A stretch of DNA of 60,187 nucleotides from Candidatus Ferrigenium bremense (GTDB lineage Bacteria > Pseudomonadota > Gammaproteobacteria > Burkholderiales > Gallionellaceae): the NCBI GenBank assembly GCA_019449635.1, contig JAGRPI010000037.1:1-60187 (forward strand), read 5' to 3'. Under the pieces are notes generated by a model. The model was not told the origin of the DNA, made no database searches, and saw only the letters and a program-made list of their open reading frames with translations. Shown in pieces: positions 45,996-55,291 of the stretch. Numbering within the stretch: the first letter of the stretch is position 1; each line of letters opens with the position of its first letter. Both the position numbers and the translations under genes were made by a program.

Positions 45996-47185
45996 GGCAA
46001 TCCTTCGATGAATTTCTGCATGGAAACCTCCAGCGCCGCAAAGTGAGGGTTGTACATCAAGCGGCGCAGGAGGCCGCGCCCGAGATTCTGTTCGGTCACT
46101 TCGCCCTGCCACGCATCGCCCTGACACTCATCGCGCAGTGATGCGAGGCACATCGCATAGTTTTGCATGTCGTGCGGATAGTAATGCAGGCAGTTCACGT
46201 AATCGCCCGCCGCACCGTAATGCGCATCCTCCGGCGGCAACACGACGGCGGTGTGCGCGCTGCCCAGGATGCGTTGCCCGGGCAGCGCGCTGTCGATCCA
46301 TTCCACATGAGGCGCGATGCCTTGCGGGGCCTGGACCGCATACCACACCAATCGGCTATGCGAATGTCGCGCCTGCTGCATGAAGCGCAGCGTCGCTGCG
46401 GCATGCACCGTCGCATCGTCCGCGCTGGCGACGGCGAACATCGGGATGTCGCGCCCGCGTTTGGGCAACACCTGCGTCAGCGCATACATCTGCGCAGCGG
46501 CATTCTTGCAGAACGATTCATATTTATAGAGATCACGGTCGGGCATGATGCCCACCCATGCGTTCTCGGGCGACAGCCAACTGTAAAGCTTGTGCAGGTT
46601 CGCACAGCGCGCACGGGTGCTGATCTCCAGCGCTGGCGAGAACAGGAACAGGCCGCGCACCCGCTCGTCCTGCGCGCTTTGCAGCAAACTCAACGCAGCG
46701 CCCGCCGAGTAGCCTGCCAGATACAGCTCGTCGACCTCGGCAGCCAGGCACTCCGTCCCGTAGCGCACCGCCCTCGCCCATTCCTGCCAGCGCATGCCGA
46801 GCAGGTCGCCCGGTTGCGTGCCGTGCCCCGGCAGCAGCGGTGCCATCACCCGGAAACCGTTGCGCTGGAAGAATGCTCCCAGATGGCGCATGAAATAGGG
46901 TGAATCCGATAATCCATGCGTCAGCAACACGCCGCGGAGATAGGGCTTGCCCTTTCCCTTGCGAGCATCCCCGGCAGGGTAAGACTCGAACGGGGCGTTC
47001 CCGGCGACCGCCTTCTCCAGCTCGGCGCTGCCGAGCCGGGTATGCACGCGCCGCAGCATCGCCGTCGTGCGCCGCACATATTCGCCAAACACCAATCCAT
47101 CCCCGATGAAACGTGAGTTTTCGCCGGATGGACCATGCCTCGCCTCCAGCCGTACTCCGTCGCTCCCCCTGCCGTTCATTGCCAC
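45992..47185 (-). CDS. Alpha/beta hydrolase (lysophospholipase-like)
   Basis: A 397-residue serine hydrolase. GVLLTHGLSDSPYFMRHLG holds the oxyanion loop, LYLAGYSAGAALSLL the nucleophile elbow (Ser), ASADDATVHA a likely Asp, and SAHTAVVLPPEDAHYG the His. It overlaps the phosphodiesterase start, so it may deacylate phospholipids to make its substrate. The N-terminal 70 residues are not part of the core. Esterase or other lipase activity is possible. Confidence 0.82.
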   Translation of the reverse strand: MAMNGRGSDGVRLEARHGPSGENSRFIGDGLVFGEYVRRTTAMLRRVHTRLGSAELEKAVAGNAPFESYPAGDARKGKGKPYLRGVLLTHGLSDSPYFMRHLGAFFQRNGFRVMAPLLPGHGTQPGDLLGMRWQEWARAVRYGTECLAAEVDELYLAGYSAGAALSLLQSAQDERVRGLFLFSPALEISTRARCANLHKLYSWLSPENAWVGIMPDRDLYKYESFCKNAAAQMYALTQVLPKRGRDIPMFAVASADDATVHAAATLRFMQQARHSHSRLVWYAVQAPQGIAPHVEWIDSALPGQRILGSAHTAVVLPPEDAHYGAAGDYVNCLHYYPHDMQNYAMCLASLRDECQGDAWQGEVTEQNLGRGLLRRLMYNPHFAALEVSMQKFIEGLP

Positions 47186-47297
47186 CTCGCCATCGCCTCC
47201 CCGATCATTCTACCCGCACCATGCGCCTGCCATCGAAGATCGTACCGCATGTCATAATGTCGCCGGTTCATCACCCCAAACTTCAGGGACCTTCATC

Positions 47298-48200
47298 ATG
47301 TCCTGGTTCGTCACCAACACTATCGCCGCTTTCCTGCTGCCGCCGCTGAGCCTGCTGCTCGTGCTGGCGCTCGGCCTGTTCCTGCTCTACCGCCGCCACA
47401 AATTCGCCAAGCCGCTGCTGCTCGCCGCATTCGGCTTGCTGTGGCTGATCTCCACGCCCTATATTGCCAATAGTGCACTGCACTTGCTGGAGGGGCACAC
47501 CGCCGCACTGGATAGCCAACATCCCAACGGGCATGGCAAATATGCCGCCCTTGATGATAAAACCCGCCATGCCCGTTCCCCTCTCCCCAACCCTCTCCCG
47601 CAAGCGGGCGAGGGGGCGATCGAATCGCTGCGCGAGTTTCACGTTAACGGGCAACCTCAAGCCGCCGATGCGATCGTGATACTCGGCGGCGGAACGTATT
47701 TCCATGCGCCGGAATATGCCGGGCAGGACACCATTGGCGAAGCCACCCTGGTTCGTCTGCGCTACGGCGCAAAACTCCAGCGCGAAACCGGCAAACCGGT
47801 ACTGGTGACCGGCGGCAAACCGCTTGGTAACCAACTTCCCGAGGCGCAGCAAATGCGCTCTTCGCTGGAACAGGACTTCCAGGTTCCGGTACGCTGGATT
47901 GAAGATGCATCCGACAACACCTTCGAAAATGCGCGCTACTCATTCCAGACCCTGCAAAAAGCCGGCATCAAAAAGATCTATCTCGTCACCCACGCCTGGC
48001 ACATGCCGCGCGCCGCCGATGTATTCCGTCGTGCCGGATTCGAGGTAGTCGAGGCGCCGACTGCTTTCACCACGCGCTATCAGACTGACCTGTTCGCATT
48101 CCTACCCAACGCCGGCGCATTGCACGACAGCAAAATTTTCATCCACGAAATTATCGGATTGCTCTGGTATCGTGTAAGATTAGCAATCTCTAATATTTAA
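47298..48200 (+). CDS. ElyC/SanA/YdcF-family membrane protein (DUF218)
   Basis: A 300-residue protein with two N-terminal membrane helices (SWFVTNTIAAFLLPPLSLLL and LLLAAFGLLWLISTPYIANS) and a periplasmic DUF218 domain (AIVILGGGTY, LVTGGKPLGNQLPEAQQM, YLVTHAWHMPRAADVFRRAG). In E. coli, ElyC supports peptidoglycan and undecaprenyl-phosphate metabolism. Start at 47298 gives a clean signal-anchor; the longer frame is rejected. Residues about 90-115 are an insertion (RSPLPNPLPQAGEGAIE) from a palindromic repeat at 47578-47617. Divergent from the hydrolase. Confidence 0.85.
   Translation: MSWFVTNTIAAFLLPPLSLLLVLALGLFLLYRRHKFAKPLLLAAFGLLWLISTPYIANSALHLLEGHTAALDSQHPNGHGKYAALDDKTRHARSPLPNPLPQAGEGAIESLREFHVNGQPQAADAIVILGGGTYFHAPEYAGQDTIGEATLVRLRYGAKLQRETGKPVLVTGGKPLGNQLPEAQQMRSSLEQDFQVPVRWIEDASDNTFENARYSFQTLQKAGIKKIYLVTHAWHMPRAADVFRRAGFEVVEAPTAFTTRYQTDLFAFLPNAGALHDSKIFIHEIIGLLWYRVRLAISNI
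47578..47617. repeat. CCCTCTCCCGCAAGCGGGCGAGGG repeat inserted in the elyC-like gene
   Basis: CCCTCTCCCGCAAGCGGGCG forms a hairpin (CCCGC/GCGGG) with further C-rich and G-rich flanks. Its in-frame translation is the PLPNPLPQAGEG peptide, which I know from many bacterial proteins. Confidence 0.75.
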
Positions 48201-48217
48201 GCAGCCAGAGGAACAAC

Positions 48218-48634
48218 ATGAAAGCTCGCGTCAAATGGGTGGAACAAGTCTCTTTTCTGGGCGAAACGGAAAGCAACCACGCTGTGTTGATGGATGGCTC
48301 ACCGGCCGCAGGCGGACGCAATCTCGGCCCGCGCCCGATGGAAATGCTGCTGCTCGGCACGGGCGGCTGCACCAGCTTCGATGTGATTTCCATCCTGAAG
48401 AAAAGCCGCCAGGCTGTTTCCGATTGCTATGTGGAACTGGAAGCGGAACGCGCCGAAACCGATCCCAAGGTATTCACCAGGATACATATGCACTTTGTCA
48501 TAAAAGGCAAGAACATCAAGCCGGAGGCGGTCGAAAAAGCCATCAAACTGTCGGCCGAAAAATACTGCTCGGCTTCCATCATGCTCGGCGCGACCGCCGC
48601 GATCACGCATGACTTCGAAGTGATTCAGGAATAG
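48218..48634 (+). CDS. OsmC-family protein
   Basis: A 138-residue OsmC/Ohr-fold protein. Two conserved cysteines are in LLGTGGCTSFDVI and KYCSASIMLGAT, spaced as in the YhfA group; these act in thiol peroxidase chemistry in the Ohr/OsmC branch. The gene is 17 bp after the elyC-like gene and is followed by a terminator at 48654-48680. Confidence 0.88.
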   Translation: MKARVKWVEQVSFLGETESNHAVLMDGSPAAGGRNLGPRPMEMLLLGTGGCTSFDVISILKKSRQAVSDCYVELEAERAETDPKVFTRIHMHFVIKGKNIKPEAVEKAIKLSAEKYCSASIMLGATAAITHDFEVIQE

Positions 48635-48653
48635 GAGCAGCGAAAAAGAAAGG

Positions 48654-48680
48654 AAGCCTCTTGGAATTGAGGCTTTGTTT
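48654..48680 (+). terminator. Intrinsic terminator after the osmC-like gene
   Basis: AAGCCTC/GAGGCTT stem with an 8-base loop, then TGTTT. It marks the left edge of the AT-richer island. Confidence 0.7.
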
Positions 48681-48838
48681 AGCACTCATTACCAGACCAA
48701 CAACTGCTGGTTTCACCCAAAGCGGATATTGACGAATAGCGGCTAACACTTTGCGGTCAGTCAGCGTGCTGAAGTTAGCGGCTGCTTAAGTGAGGCATCA
48801 GCCCTGCGTGCGGAAAATTTAGAGTATGCAGCTTGCTG

Positions 48839-50380
48839 CTAACTGTGGCTTTTAGATTTGATCTTGGTTCTCCGCTGCCGTGGACGTGATGGAGGCTCAA
48901 AACCAAGAATCTCATAAACTTCCTTCACTCCCTCGAACTTTCGCCCAACAGCGTCAAGAAGCTGACAGATATTTTGGTACGTCTCTGGTGGCAACTCCGT
49001 TTTGCCTGCTTTGTGGTCGTAAAGTAGTTGCGTGGGTGAAATGTTCCATTTTGAAATTATCGCCTGAAATCCATCAAGAATGGCTTCTCGTGACCATCCT
49101 CTAGTCCTATCAATTACTATTCCCAATAGCTCGTTTACCGTCGCAGCTCCACCAGCGTATTTTAATACGGCATTGTCAATTCTTGCCGCCTCAGCAGCTT
49201 GTTCACTAGAAACATTACCGTTTTTTTTACCTATATGCCGAGCTTGCCCTGGAGTGAGGCCGTGCTCATCATAAAATTTTTGATACGCTGCTATAGCAGA
49301 ATTTTTATCCCATTCAATTGTGCTTACGTTGGGCTGACCGAGTAATTTTCGTAGATTCCTAACGCCTCCAAGCCATGTTTTTATGTACACAGAGAGTGTG
49401 TTGTAAACCTCTCCAGATCGATTTTTCCATTTGCCACGCTTTCTTAACCACTCCTCAGTGGGGAATTGGCCGTCTGGCATGGTGGTGACAAGATGACGGC
49501 AAAATTCCAGTAGCTCGTCTGCATTTGACCAGTGAGTAGAGTGGATCAGGGAGTCAGTAGGTTTATCGAACTGAAACGGAGCAATATGCCCGATATGCGG
49601 ACTTAAAATTCCCGCAAGCTTGGTTTCATCGTAGCAGTCACCAAAATGAATACCAAGAAAGTGGGGATTGCTGGAATTAAAAAGCTCTTTGGCAGATCGA
49701 GTCTTGGCGTATTTCTCTTCATTATGACCGTTAGGCTTATCACCCCAAATTTCGACATCAAACCATTCGCCGTTCTTTCCCAAGAAGTGCATGTCGAAAA
49801 TCGCGTATCGTCCGGCATCAAGGCAGACGAAAGATTCATCATATCGTTCACCTTTTTTATGCGCTATCCCGCGAGCGTAAAAGAAATTACTTAGAGATGC
49901 CTCCGCGTGACTGAGCCAGCGCATCCCATTACGTGACTGAACAAAATTACTGCCAGAAAAATCATCGACAGCCTCACGGAGATCAGCCCATGTGCGCCCA
50001 AGATCATAAAGGCTTTGAATAAATGAGCTATGCCCATTTTTCTGAAACCACATGGCAGGTGGCAAGCGTCCTTCTACTTCTTTGATCGTAAGTGCCTTTT
50101 GTAATATCGAATCCCAAGTCCATCGTTCTCTAAGAGTTTTGCCATATTTAATTGGCTTGGATAGTACGTGCTGCTTATATTCCTGATCTATGCCTAATTC
50201 CTTTAGCAGGTTTTTTTGAGACAGTTCTTTGCTATGAAGATTGTAATAGAGCTTAGGTATGGATTTTAGGGCGTGGTAAGTAAACGCAGCAACGCCTTTC
50301 TCTGCATAAAGCTTACGGCAGTAATCAAGAAGCTCAATTCGCGACATGCTCGCAAAATCCTTAGTCATCTCGAGTTTCAT
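48839..50380 (-). CDS. Uncharacterised protein, possible restriction-endonuclease-like core, next to a TIR gene
   Basis: A 513-residue protein without a confident family. The N-terminal third has helical segments reminiscent of homing-endonuclease-associated repeats (TWDSILQKALTIKEVEGRLP, then LGRTWADLREAV), and a second such segment is at about residues 300-355. Between them, around residues 159-235, HAEASLSNFFYARGI, YAIFDMHFLG, WFDVEIWGDK and YAKTRSAKELF follow the order E...D...E-x-W...Y-x-K, as in some PD-(D/E)xK nucleases. No TM helix or signal is seen. Base composition is clearly AT-richer than its neighbours, as in a transferred gene. The start at 50380 is uncertain; ATGs at 50368 and 50347 (AAGGA upstream) are alternatives. 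Confidence 0.6.
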   Translation of the reverse strand: MKLEMTKDFASMSRIELLDYCRKLYAEKGVAAFTYHALKSIPKLYYNLHSKELSQKNLLKELGIDQEYKQHVLSKPIKYGKTLRERWTWDSILQKALTIKEVEGRLPPAMWFQKNGHSSFIQSLYDLGRTWADLREAVDDFSGSNFVQSRNGMRWLSHAEASLSNFFYARGIAHKKGERYDESFVCLDAGRYAIFDMHFLGKNGEWFDVEIWGDKPNGHNEEKYAKTRSAKELFNSSNPHFLGIHFGDCYDETKLAGILSPHIGHIAPFQFDKPTDSLIHSTHWSNADELLEFCRHLVTTMPDGQFPTEEWLRKRGKWKNRSGEVYNTLSVYIKTWLGGVRNLRKLLGQPNVSTIEWDKNSAIAAYQKFYDEHGLTPGQARHIGKKNGNVSSEQAAEAARIDNAVLKYAGGAATVNELLGIVIDRTRGWSREAILDGFQAIISKWNISPTQLLYDHKAGKTELPPETYQNICQLLDAVGRKFEGVKEVYEILGFEPPSRPRQRRTKIKSKSHS

Positions 50381-50446
50381 CTGTTGCCGTAATGAACATA
50401 ATCTCAACTAAATCTCCAGCAAGCGTGGCTTCATTGTGCGATTGAT

Positions 50447-50980
50447 CTAGCTTGAAGCCCAAAGCGCTCCCACAACGCCAAGCAATCCCAAAATCAATTT
50501 AGCTTGCTCGGCATCATTAGCCGCCTGTTTTTCCTTAGCAAATTGAGTTAGCTCAGCCTTGATTTTTTCAATTCCAGCTTTTGGATCGTGCTCATTGATC
50601 CGAACATGAACCAGTTCGCCCAAGCACCCCAAGTCCTCGGTGCTAATTCCAGTATTGGCGACTCCTAAACGCCAAAGTATCATCCTCCAACCAGAAAGTT
50701 CGCTGATTAGCGGGATAATTCTTTTCCCTTTTGCTTTGGCATATCCGACTTCGTTTCCAACTGCCATTGCTCGACTGAGTACATTGCCCGTCACAATTAC
50801 CAAAACCAAATCCGCTTCGTCGATCCATTTAAAAATTTGTGGCCACGCCTCTTTTCCTGGCCGTTTTGAATCTTCCCACCAATGTACTTGGCTTACTCCT
50901 ACTGCTTGTTGCTGTAGCCCATCAGCAAACTTGCGGATAAGCGATATGTCTTTTGCGCTGTAGCTAATGAATACTTTCAC
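50447..50980 (-). CDS. TIR-domain protein
   Basis: A 177-residue protein. Residues 1-130 form a TIR/TIR-like domain: VFISYSAKDISLIRKFADGL (betaA/alphaA), then a Trp-containing loop (HWWEDSKRPGKEAW), and the VTGNVLSRAMAVGNEVGYAK segment, where Glu77 fits the catalytic Glu of TIR NADases. The C terminus ends in a hydrophobic helix (LILGLLGVVGALW), so it may anchor or oligomerise. It lies upstream of the uncharacterised gene by 66 bp on the same strand. AT-richer composition suggests horizontal origin. A phage-triggered NAD consumer or signalling enzyme is plausible. Confidence 0.82.
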   Translation of the reverse strand: MKVFISYSAKDISLIRKFADGLQQQAVGVSQVHWWEDSKRPGKEAWPQIFKWIDEADLVLVIVTGNVLSRAMAVGNEVGYAKAKGKRIIPLISELSGWRMILWRLGVANTGISTEDLGCLGELVHVRINEHDPKAGIEKIKAELTQFAKEKQAANDAEQAKLILGLLGVVGALWASS

Positions 50981-51135
50981 GGTTCATCTCACTCCACCAG
51001 ACTTGTGCGAAAACTCACATGGGTAGGTGCATTGTTTCATAATGTGAAGCTTTGTATCTAAACCTTTAAAGTTTGTCTATCTGCTATTGGCACTTGGTGG
51101 ACTGCTGCCATTTTGCAATAACACCCAATACAGGA
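50981..51135. other. Intergenic region upstream of the TIR gene
   Basis: AT-rich region with no convincing promoter or repeat. It should hold the promoter of the TIR operon. Confidence 0.4.
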
Positions 51136-51332
51136 CTACTTCCGCCCCCGCTGTTTCTCCCGAAAGAACTGACACAACTGCCCGGAAGCCTCGATAACGT
51201 CCAGGATTAGTGCCGCTTGCTCTTGAATTCCAAGGCGCGACAGCCGTATCTGAAGGTGGCGACATGGGTGATGTAATAGTGGCTGCAGTCGTTGCAAACT
51301 ACCGGCTTGTCGGCTGGTTCTTCGGTACTCAT
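51136..51332 (-). pseudogene. Frameshifted small Cys-motif protein gene
   Basis: From the ATG at 51332 the frame reads MSTEEPADKPVVCNDCSHYY, then THVATFRYGCRALEFKSKRH and stops at 51207. One base later, the shifted frame continues LILDVIEASGQLCQFFREKQ to a stop at 51136. Together these fit a small conserved protein I recall with a CxxCxHYYITH...YGC...FKSK...SGxxCxxF plan. A one-base deletion near 51210 would explain the split. It could be a sequencing error instead. It precedes trpC on the island border. Confidence 0.55.
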
Positions 51333-51366
51333 GGGCGCTACTGGTTTTTCAAATATCCTGCACTAT

Positions 51367-52155
51367 TCATCCGAACACTTTCGCCAGCTCCGCGCCCGGA
51401 TCATCTGCGCGCATGAACGCCTCGCCGACCAGGAAGGCATTCACCCGGTTACCGCGCATCAACTCGACGTCTTCCGCCTTGAGGATGCCGCTTTCGGTGA
51501 CCACGATGCGCCCGACCGGGATACGCGGCAGCAGGTCAAGCGTGGTTTGCAGGCTCACCTCAAAAGTACGCAGGTTGCGGTTGTTCACGCCGATCAGCGG
51601 CGTGGCCAGTTGCAGCGCAGCATCCAGTTCCCCGCCGTTATGCACCTCCACCAGCACCGCCATGCCGAGACTGTGAGCCAGTGCTTCGAATGCCCGCATT
51701 TGCGCCACATCCAGCTCGGCGGCGATCAGCAGGATCGCGTCCGCACCCATCGCGCGCGCCTGATAGATCTGGTATTCGTCCACGATGAAATCCTTGCGTA
51801 GCACCGGCAGCGTACAGGCGGCGCGCGCCTGCTTCAGGTACGCCGCGCTGCCCTGGAAGAATTGCTCGTCGGTCAGCACCGACAGACACGCCGCGCCACG
51901 TCGCGCGTAGCTGGCGGCGATCTCGGCAGGGCGGAAATCGGCGCGCAGCACGCCCTTACTCGGGCTGGCCTTCTTGATTTCCGCGATCACGGCGGCCTGG
52001 CCTGCGGCAATCCTGGCGCGGATCGCGCCGGTGAAATCGCGCACAGGCGCAGCTCGCTCGGCCTCGATACGCATCATCGCCAGCGGCTGGAGGGCTTGTG
52101 CGGCAGCCACTTCTTGCGCTTTCACTGCAAGGATCTTTTTCAGAATGTCCGACAT
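51367..52155 (-). CDS. trpC: Indole-3-glycerol phosphate synthase
   Basis: A 262-residue TIM barrel in tryptophan synthesis (CdRP to indole-3-glycerol phosphate). It carries [70 protein letters not shown] and [15 protein letters not shown]. The ATG at 52155 gives [15 protein letters not shown]; the longer frame upstream is rejected. It is divergent from proA, 78 bp apart. Confidence 0.96.
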   Translation of the reverse strand: MSDILKKILAVKAQEVAAAQALQPLAMMRIEAERAAPVRDFTGAIRARIAAGQAAVIAEIKKASPSKGVLRADFRPAEIAASYARRGAACLSVLTDEQFFQGSAAYLKQARAACTLPVLRKDFIVDEYQIYQARAMGADAILLIAAELDVAQMRAFEALAHSLGMAVLVEVHNGGELDAALQLATPLIGVNNRNLRTFEVSLQTTLDLLPRIPVGRIVVTESGILKAEDVELMRGNRVNAFLVGEAFMRADDPGAELAKVFG

Positions 52156-52233
52156 GGTTAGCTCTTGTGAATCAGGCGCGCATTCTAACCCAAGCAGGAT
52201 GGTAAAATGCGCAACCACTCCAACGAGAGACGC

Positions 52234-53496
52234 ATGATGGATGACATCAAAAAATACATGCAGCAGGTCGGCCAGCAGGCTCGCGCCGCTTCACGCCTGA
52301 TGGCACAGGCCGACACCAACGCCAAGAACCGCGCGCTGGAGAACATCGCGACCGCCATCCTGCTCAACAGCATCAAGCTCCTTGCTGAGAACGCTAGGGA
52401 TGTCGCCGCCGCGAAAACCAACGGACTGGACGCCGCCTCCATCGACCGCCTTACGCTCACCGAGAAGACGGTGAAAGGCATGGCTGAAGGCCTGCGCCAG
52501 ATCGCTGCCCTGCCCGACCCCATCGGTGAGATCAGCGACATGAAATACCGCCCATCCGGCATCCAGGTCGGCAAGATGCGCGTGCCGCTCGGCGTCATCG
52601 GCATCATCTACGAATCGCGCCCCAACGTCACGGCGGATGCCGCCGGGCTGTGCCTGAAATCCGGCAACGCGGCGATCCTGCGCGGCGGTTCGGAAGCGAT
52701 CCATTCCAACCAGGCCATCGCCGCCTGCGTGTATCAAGGTTTGCGCGAAGCGGGCTTGCCAGAGACTGCAGTACAGGTTGTTAGCACCACCGACCGCGCC
52801 GCAGTCGGCGAGCTCATCACGATGAAGGATTACGTCGACGTGATCGTACCGCGCGGCGGCAAGAGCCTGATTGCGCGCATTTCCGAGGAGGCGCGCATCC
52901 CGGTGATCAAGCATCTGGACGGCGTCTGCCATGTGTATATCGACGACGAAGCCGATCTCGACAAGGCGATTCGCATCGCCGACAACGCCAAGACGCACCG
53001 CTACGGCGTGTGCAATGCGATGGAGACGCTGCTGGTCGCACAAGGTATCGCCGCGAAGGTGCTGCCGCCGCTGTGCAAAATCTATCTCGACAAGAACGTC
53101 GAGCTGCGCGGCGATGCTGCGGCGCGCGCCATCGTTGCGCAGATGAAGGCGGCCACCGAAGAAGACTGGCGCACCGAATATCTCGCGCCGATACTCGCGG
53201 TGCGCGTAGTTGCCGGGCTGGACGGTGCCATCGAACATATCAACACCTACGGCTCGCAGCATACCGACAGCATCGTCACCGAGAATTACACCAGGGCGAT
53301 GCGCTTCCTGCGCGAGGTGGATTCCAGTTCGGTGATGGTGAACGCCTCGACGCGCTTTGCCGACGGTTTCGAATACGGCCTCGGCGCGGAGATCGGCATC
53401 TCCACCGACAAGATCCACGCGCGCGGCCCGGTCGGGCTGGAAGGACTGACCTCGCAGAAATTCATCGTGCTGGGCAATGGGCAGGTAAGAAGTTAG
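52234..53496 (+). CDS. proA: Gamma-glutamyl phosphate reductase
   Basis: A 420-residue NADPH-dependent reductase of proline synthesis. It has [20 protein letters not shown], the catalytic Cys in [13 protein letters not shown] (after IPVIKHLDG) and [20 protein letters not shown]. The ATG at 52234 is preceded by GAGAG and gives the usual length; the upstream open frame is rejected. It is divergent from trpC. Confidence 0.96.
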   Translation: MMDDIKKYMQQVGQQARAASRLMAQADTNAKNRALENIATAILLNSIKLLAENARDVAAAKTNGLDAASIDRLTLTEKTVKGMAEGLRQIAALPDPIGEISDMKYRPSGIQVGKMRVPLGVIGIIYESRPNVTADAAGLCLKSGNAAILRGGSEAIHSNQAIAACVYQGLREAGLPETAVQVVSTTDRAAVGELITMKDYVDVIVPRGGKSLIARISEEARIPVIKHLDGVCHVYIDDEADLDKAIRIADNAKTHRYGVCNAMETLLVAQGIAAKVLPPLCKIYLDKNVELRGDAAARAIVAQMKAATEEDWRTEYLAPILAVRVVAGLDGAIEHINTYGSQHTDSIVTENYTRAMRFLREVDSSSVMVNASTRFADGFEYGLGAEIGISTDKIHARGPVGLEGLTSQKFIVLGNGQVRS

Positions 53497-53544
53497 CAGG
53501 GCACGATTTATGAGCCCTTCCTGAAAGATTGCAGGAGAAAAAGT

Positions 53545-55284
53545 ATGAGCCAGACCATCGAGATCAAAGTACCGGACATCGGCAACTTCAAGGATGTCGC
53601 CGTCATTGAAGTACTGGTCAAGGCGGGCGACACCGTCGAGCCGGAACAATCGCTCATCACGATGGAAACCGACAAGGCCACGATGGACATACCCAGTCCG
53701 GCTGCGGGGGTGGTGAAGGAATTGAAGCTTAAGGCCGGCGACAGGATCAGCATGGGTAGCGTGATCCTGCTGCTGGAAAGCAGCGTCACTACTGCTCCTG
53801 CTGCCGGCGCACCAGCTACCCAACCGGCACTGCCCGCTCATGAAGCGCATGTTCCGGTGAATATAGTCAAGGGTGACTTGCATGCCGAAGTGCTGGTGCT
53901 CGGCGCAGGCCCCGGCGGCTACACTGCCGCGTTCCGCGCCGCCGATCTGGGCAAGCAGGTGGTGCTGGTGGAACGCCACGCCAGCCTGGGCGGCGTATGC
54001 CTGAATGTCGGCTGCATCCCGTCCAAGGCGTTGCTGCATGTCGCCAGGGTGATCAACGAAGCCGGAGAAGCGGCGCATCACGGCGTGACTTTCGGCAAGC
54101 CGAAAATCGACATCGACCAGATCCGCTCCTGGAAAGAAAGCGTCATCGCCAAACTCACCGGCGGCCTGAAACAGCTCGCCAAACAGCGCAAGGTACAGGT
54201 GGTGCAAGGCGAAGCGAAGTTTGCCACCCCCAACAGCATCGTCGTCGCAACCGCCGAAGGCAGCAAGACCGTCACCTTCGATCACGCCATCATCGCGGCG
54301 GGCTCCAGCGCGGCACGTATCCCCGGCTTTCCTTACGACGACCCGCGCCTGATCGACTCCACCGGCGCATTGAAGCTCCAGGATATACCGAAGCGCATGC
54401 TGATCGTCGGCGGCGGCATCATCGGGCTGGAAATGGCCACGGTATACGACGCGTTCGGCAGCAAGATCAGCGTGGTAGAACTGGCTGACGGCCTGATTCC
54501 CGGCGCGGATCGCGACCTGGTGCGCCCGCTGCACAAGCGCATCGAAAAGCGTTATGAAGCGATTTATCTGAAGACCAAAGTCGGCAAGATCGAGGCGCTC
54601 CCAGGCGGCCTGATGGTGACCTTCGAAGGCGAGCAGGCGCCCAAGCCGCAACTGTACGACCGAGTGCTGCTGGCCGTCGGCCGCCGCCCCAACGGGCGCG
54701 GCATCGGCGCGGAAGCAGCCGGTGTAACGGTCGACGAGCGCGGCTTCATTCAGGTGGACAAGCAGATGCGTACCAGCGTGCCGCACATCCATGCGATCGG
54801 CGACATCGTCGGTGAACCGATGCTGGCGCACAAGGCGGTGCACGAAGGCAAGATTGCGGCGGAAGTCATCGCCGGGCACAAGGCCTTCTTCGAGCCGCAG
54901 ACGATTCCTTCGGTGGCGTATACCGATCCGGAGATCGCCTGGATGGGCCTGACCGAAACGCAGGCCAAGGCACAAGGCATCGTCTACGAAAAGGCCAATT
55001 TCCCGTGGGCGGCATCGGGGCGGGCGCTGTCTATCGGCCGCGAAGAAGGCGCCACCAAAGTATTACTCGATCCGCAGACGCGCCGCATCCTCGGCGCGGG
55101 CATCGTCGGCGCCAATGCCGGCGAACTGATCGCCGAGGCAGTGCTCGCGCTGGAAATGGGCGCTGACATGGAAGACATCGGCCTGACCATCCATCCGCAC
55201 CCGACCCTGTCGGAGACGCTCGGCTTCGCGGCGGAAATGGCCGAAGGCACGATCACGGATTTGTTGGCGCCAAAGAAAAAATAA
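53545..55284 (+). CDS. lpdA: Dihydrolipoyl dehydrogenase with N-terminal lipoyl domain
   Basis: A 579-residue E3 of the pyruvate (or similar) dehydrogenase complex. Residues 1-80 are a lipoyl domain (lysine in METDKATMDIPSP), residues about 85-110 are an Ala/Pro linker, and the rest is a flavoprotein with GAGPGGYTAAFRAADLG, redox disulfide GGVCLNVGCIPSKALL, GGGIIGLEMATVYDAFG and C-terminal HPHPTLSETLG with catalytic His/Glu. A lipoyl-E3 fusion is known from betaproteobacterial and neisserial PDH complexes. aceE and aceF are not adjacent, so this copy is alone here. Confidence 0.95.
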   Translation: MSQTIEIKVPDIGNFKDVAVIEVLVKAGDTVEPEQSLITMETDKATMDIPSPAAGVVKELKLKAGDRISMGSVILLLESSVTTAPAAGAPATQPALPAHEAHVPVNIVKGDLHAEVLVLGAGPGGYTAAFRAADLGKQVVLVERHASLGGVCLNVGCIPSKALLHVARVINEAGEAAHHGVTFGKPKIDIDQIRSWKESVIAKLTGGLKQLAKQRKVQVVQGEAKFATPNSIVVATAEGSKTVTFDHAIIAAGSSAARIPGFPYDDPRLIDSTGALKLQDIPKRMLIVGGGIIGLEMATVYDAFGSKISVVELADGLIPGADRDLVRPLHKRIEKRYEAIYLKTKVGKIEALPGGLMVTFEGEQAPKPQLYDRVLLAVGRRPNGRGIGAEAAGVTVDERGFIQVDKQMRTSVPHIHAIGDIVGEPMLAHKAVHEGKIAAEVIAGHKAFFEPQTIPSVAYTDPEIAWMGLTETQAKAQGIVYEKANFPWAASGRALSIGREEGATKVLLDPQTRRILGAGIVGANAGELIAEAVLALEMGADMEDIGLTIHPHPTLSETLGFAAEMAEGTITDLLAPKKK

Positions 55285-55291
55285 CTCCCTC

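Noticed and set aside
52291..54975. 894-codon open frame on the minus strand
   Set aside because: It is antisense to both proA and lpdA, which are certain genes; crossing two genes shows that it is a codon-bias artefact.
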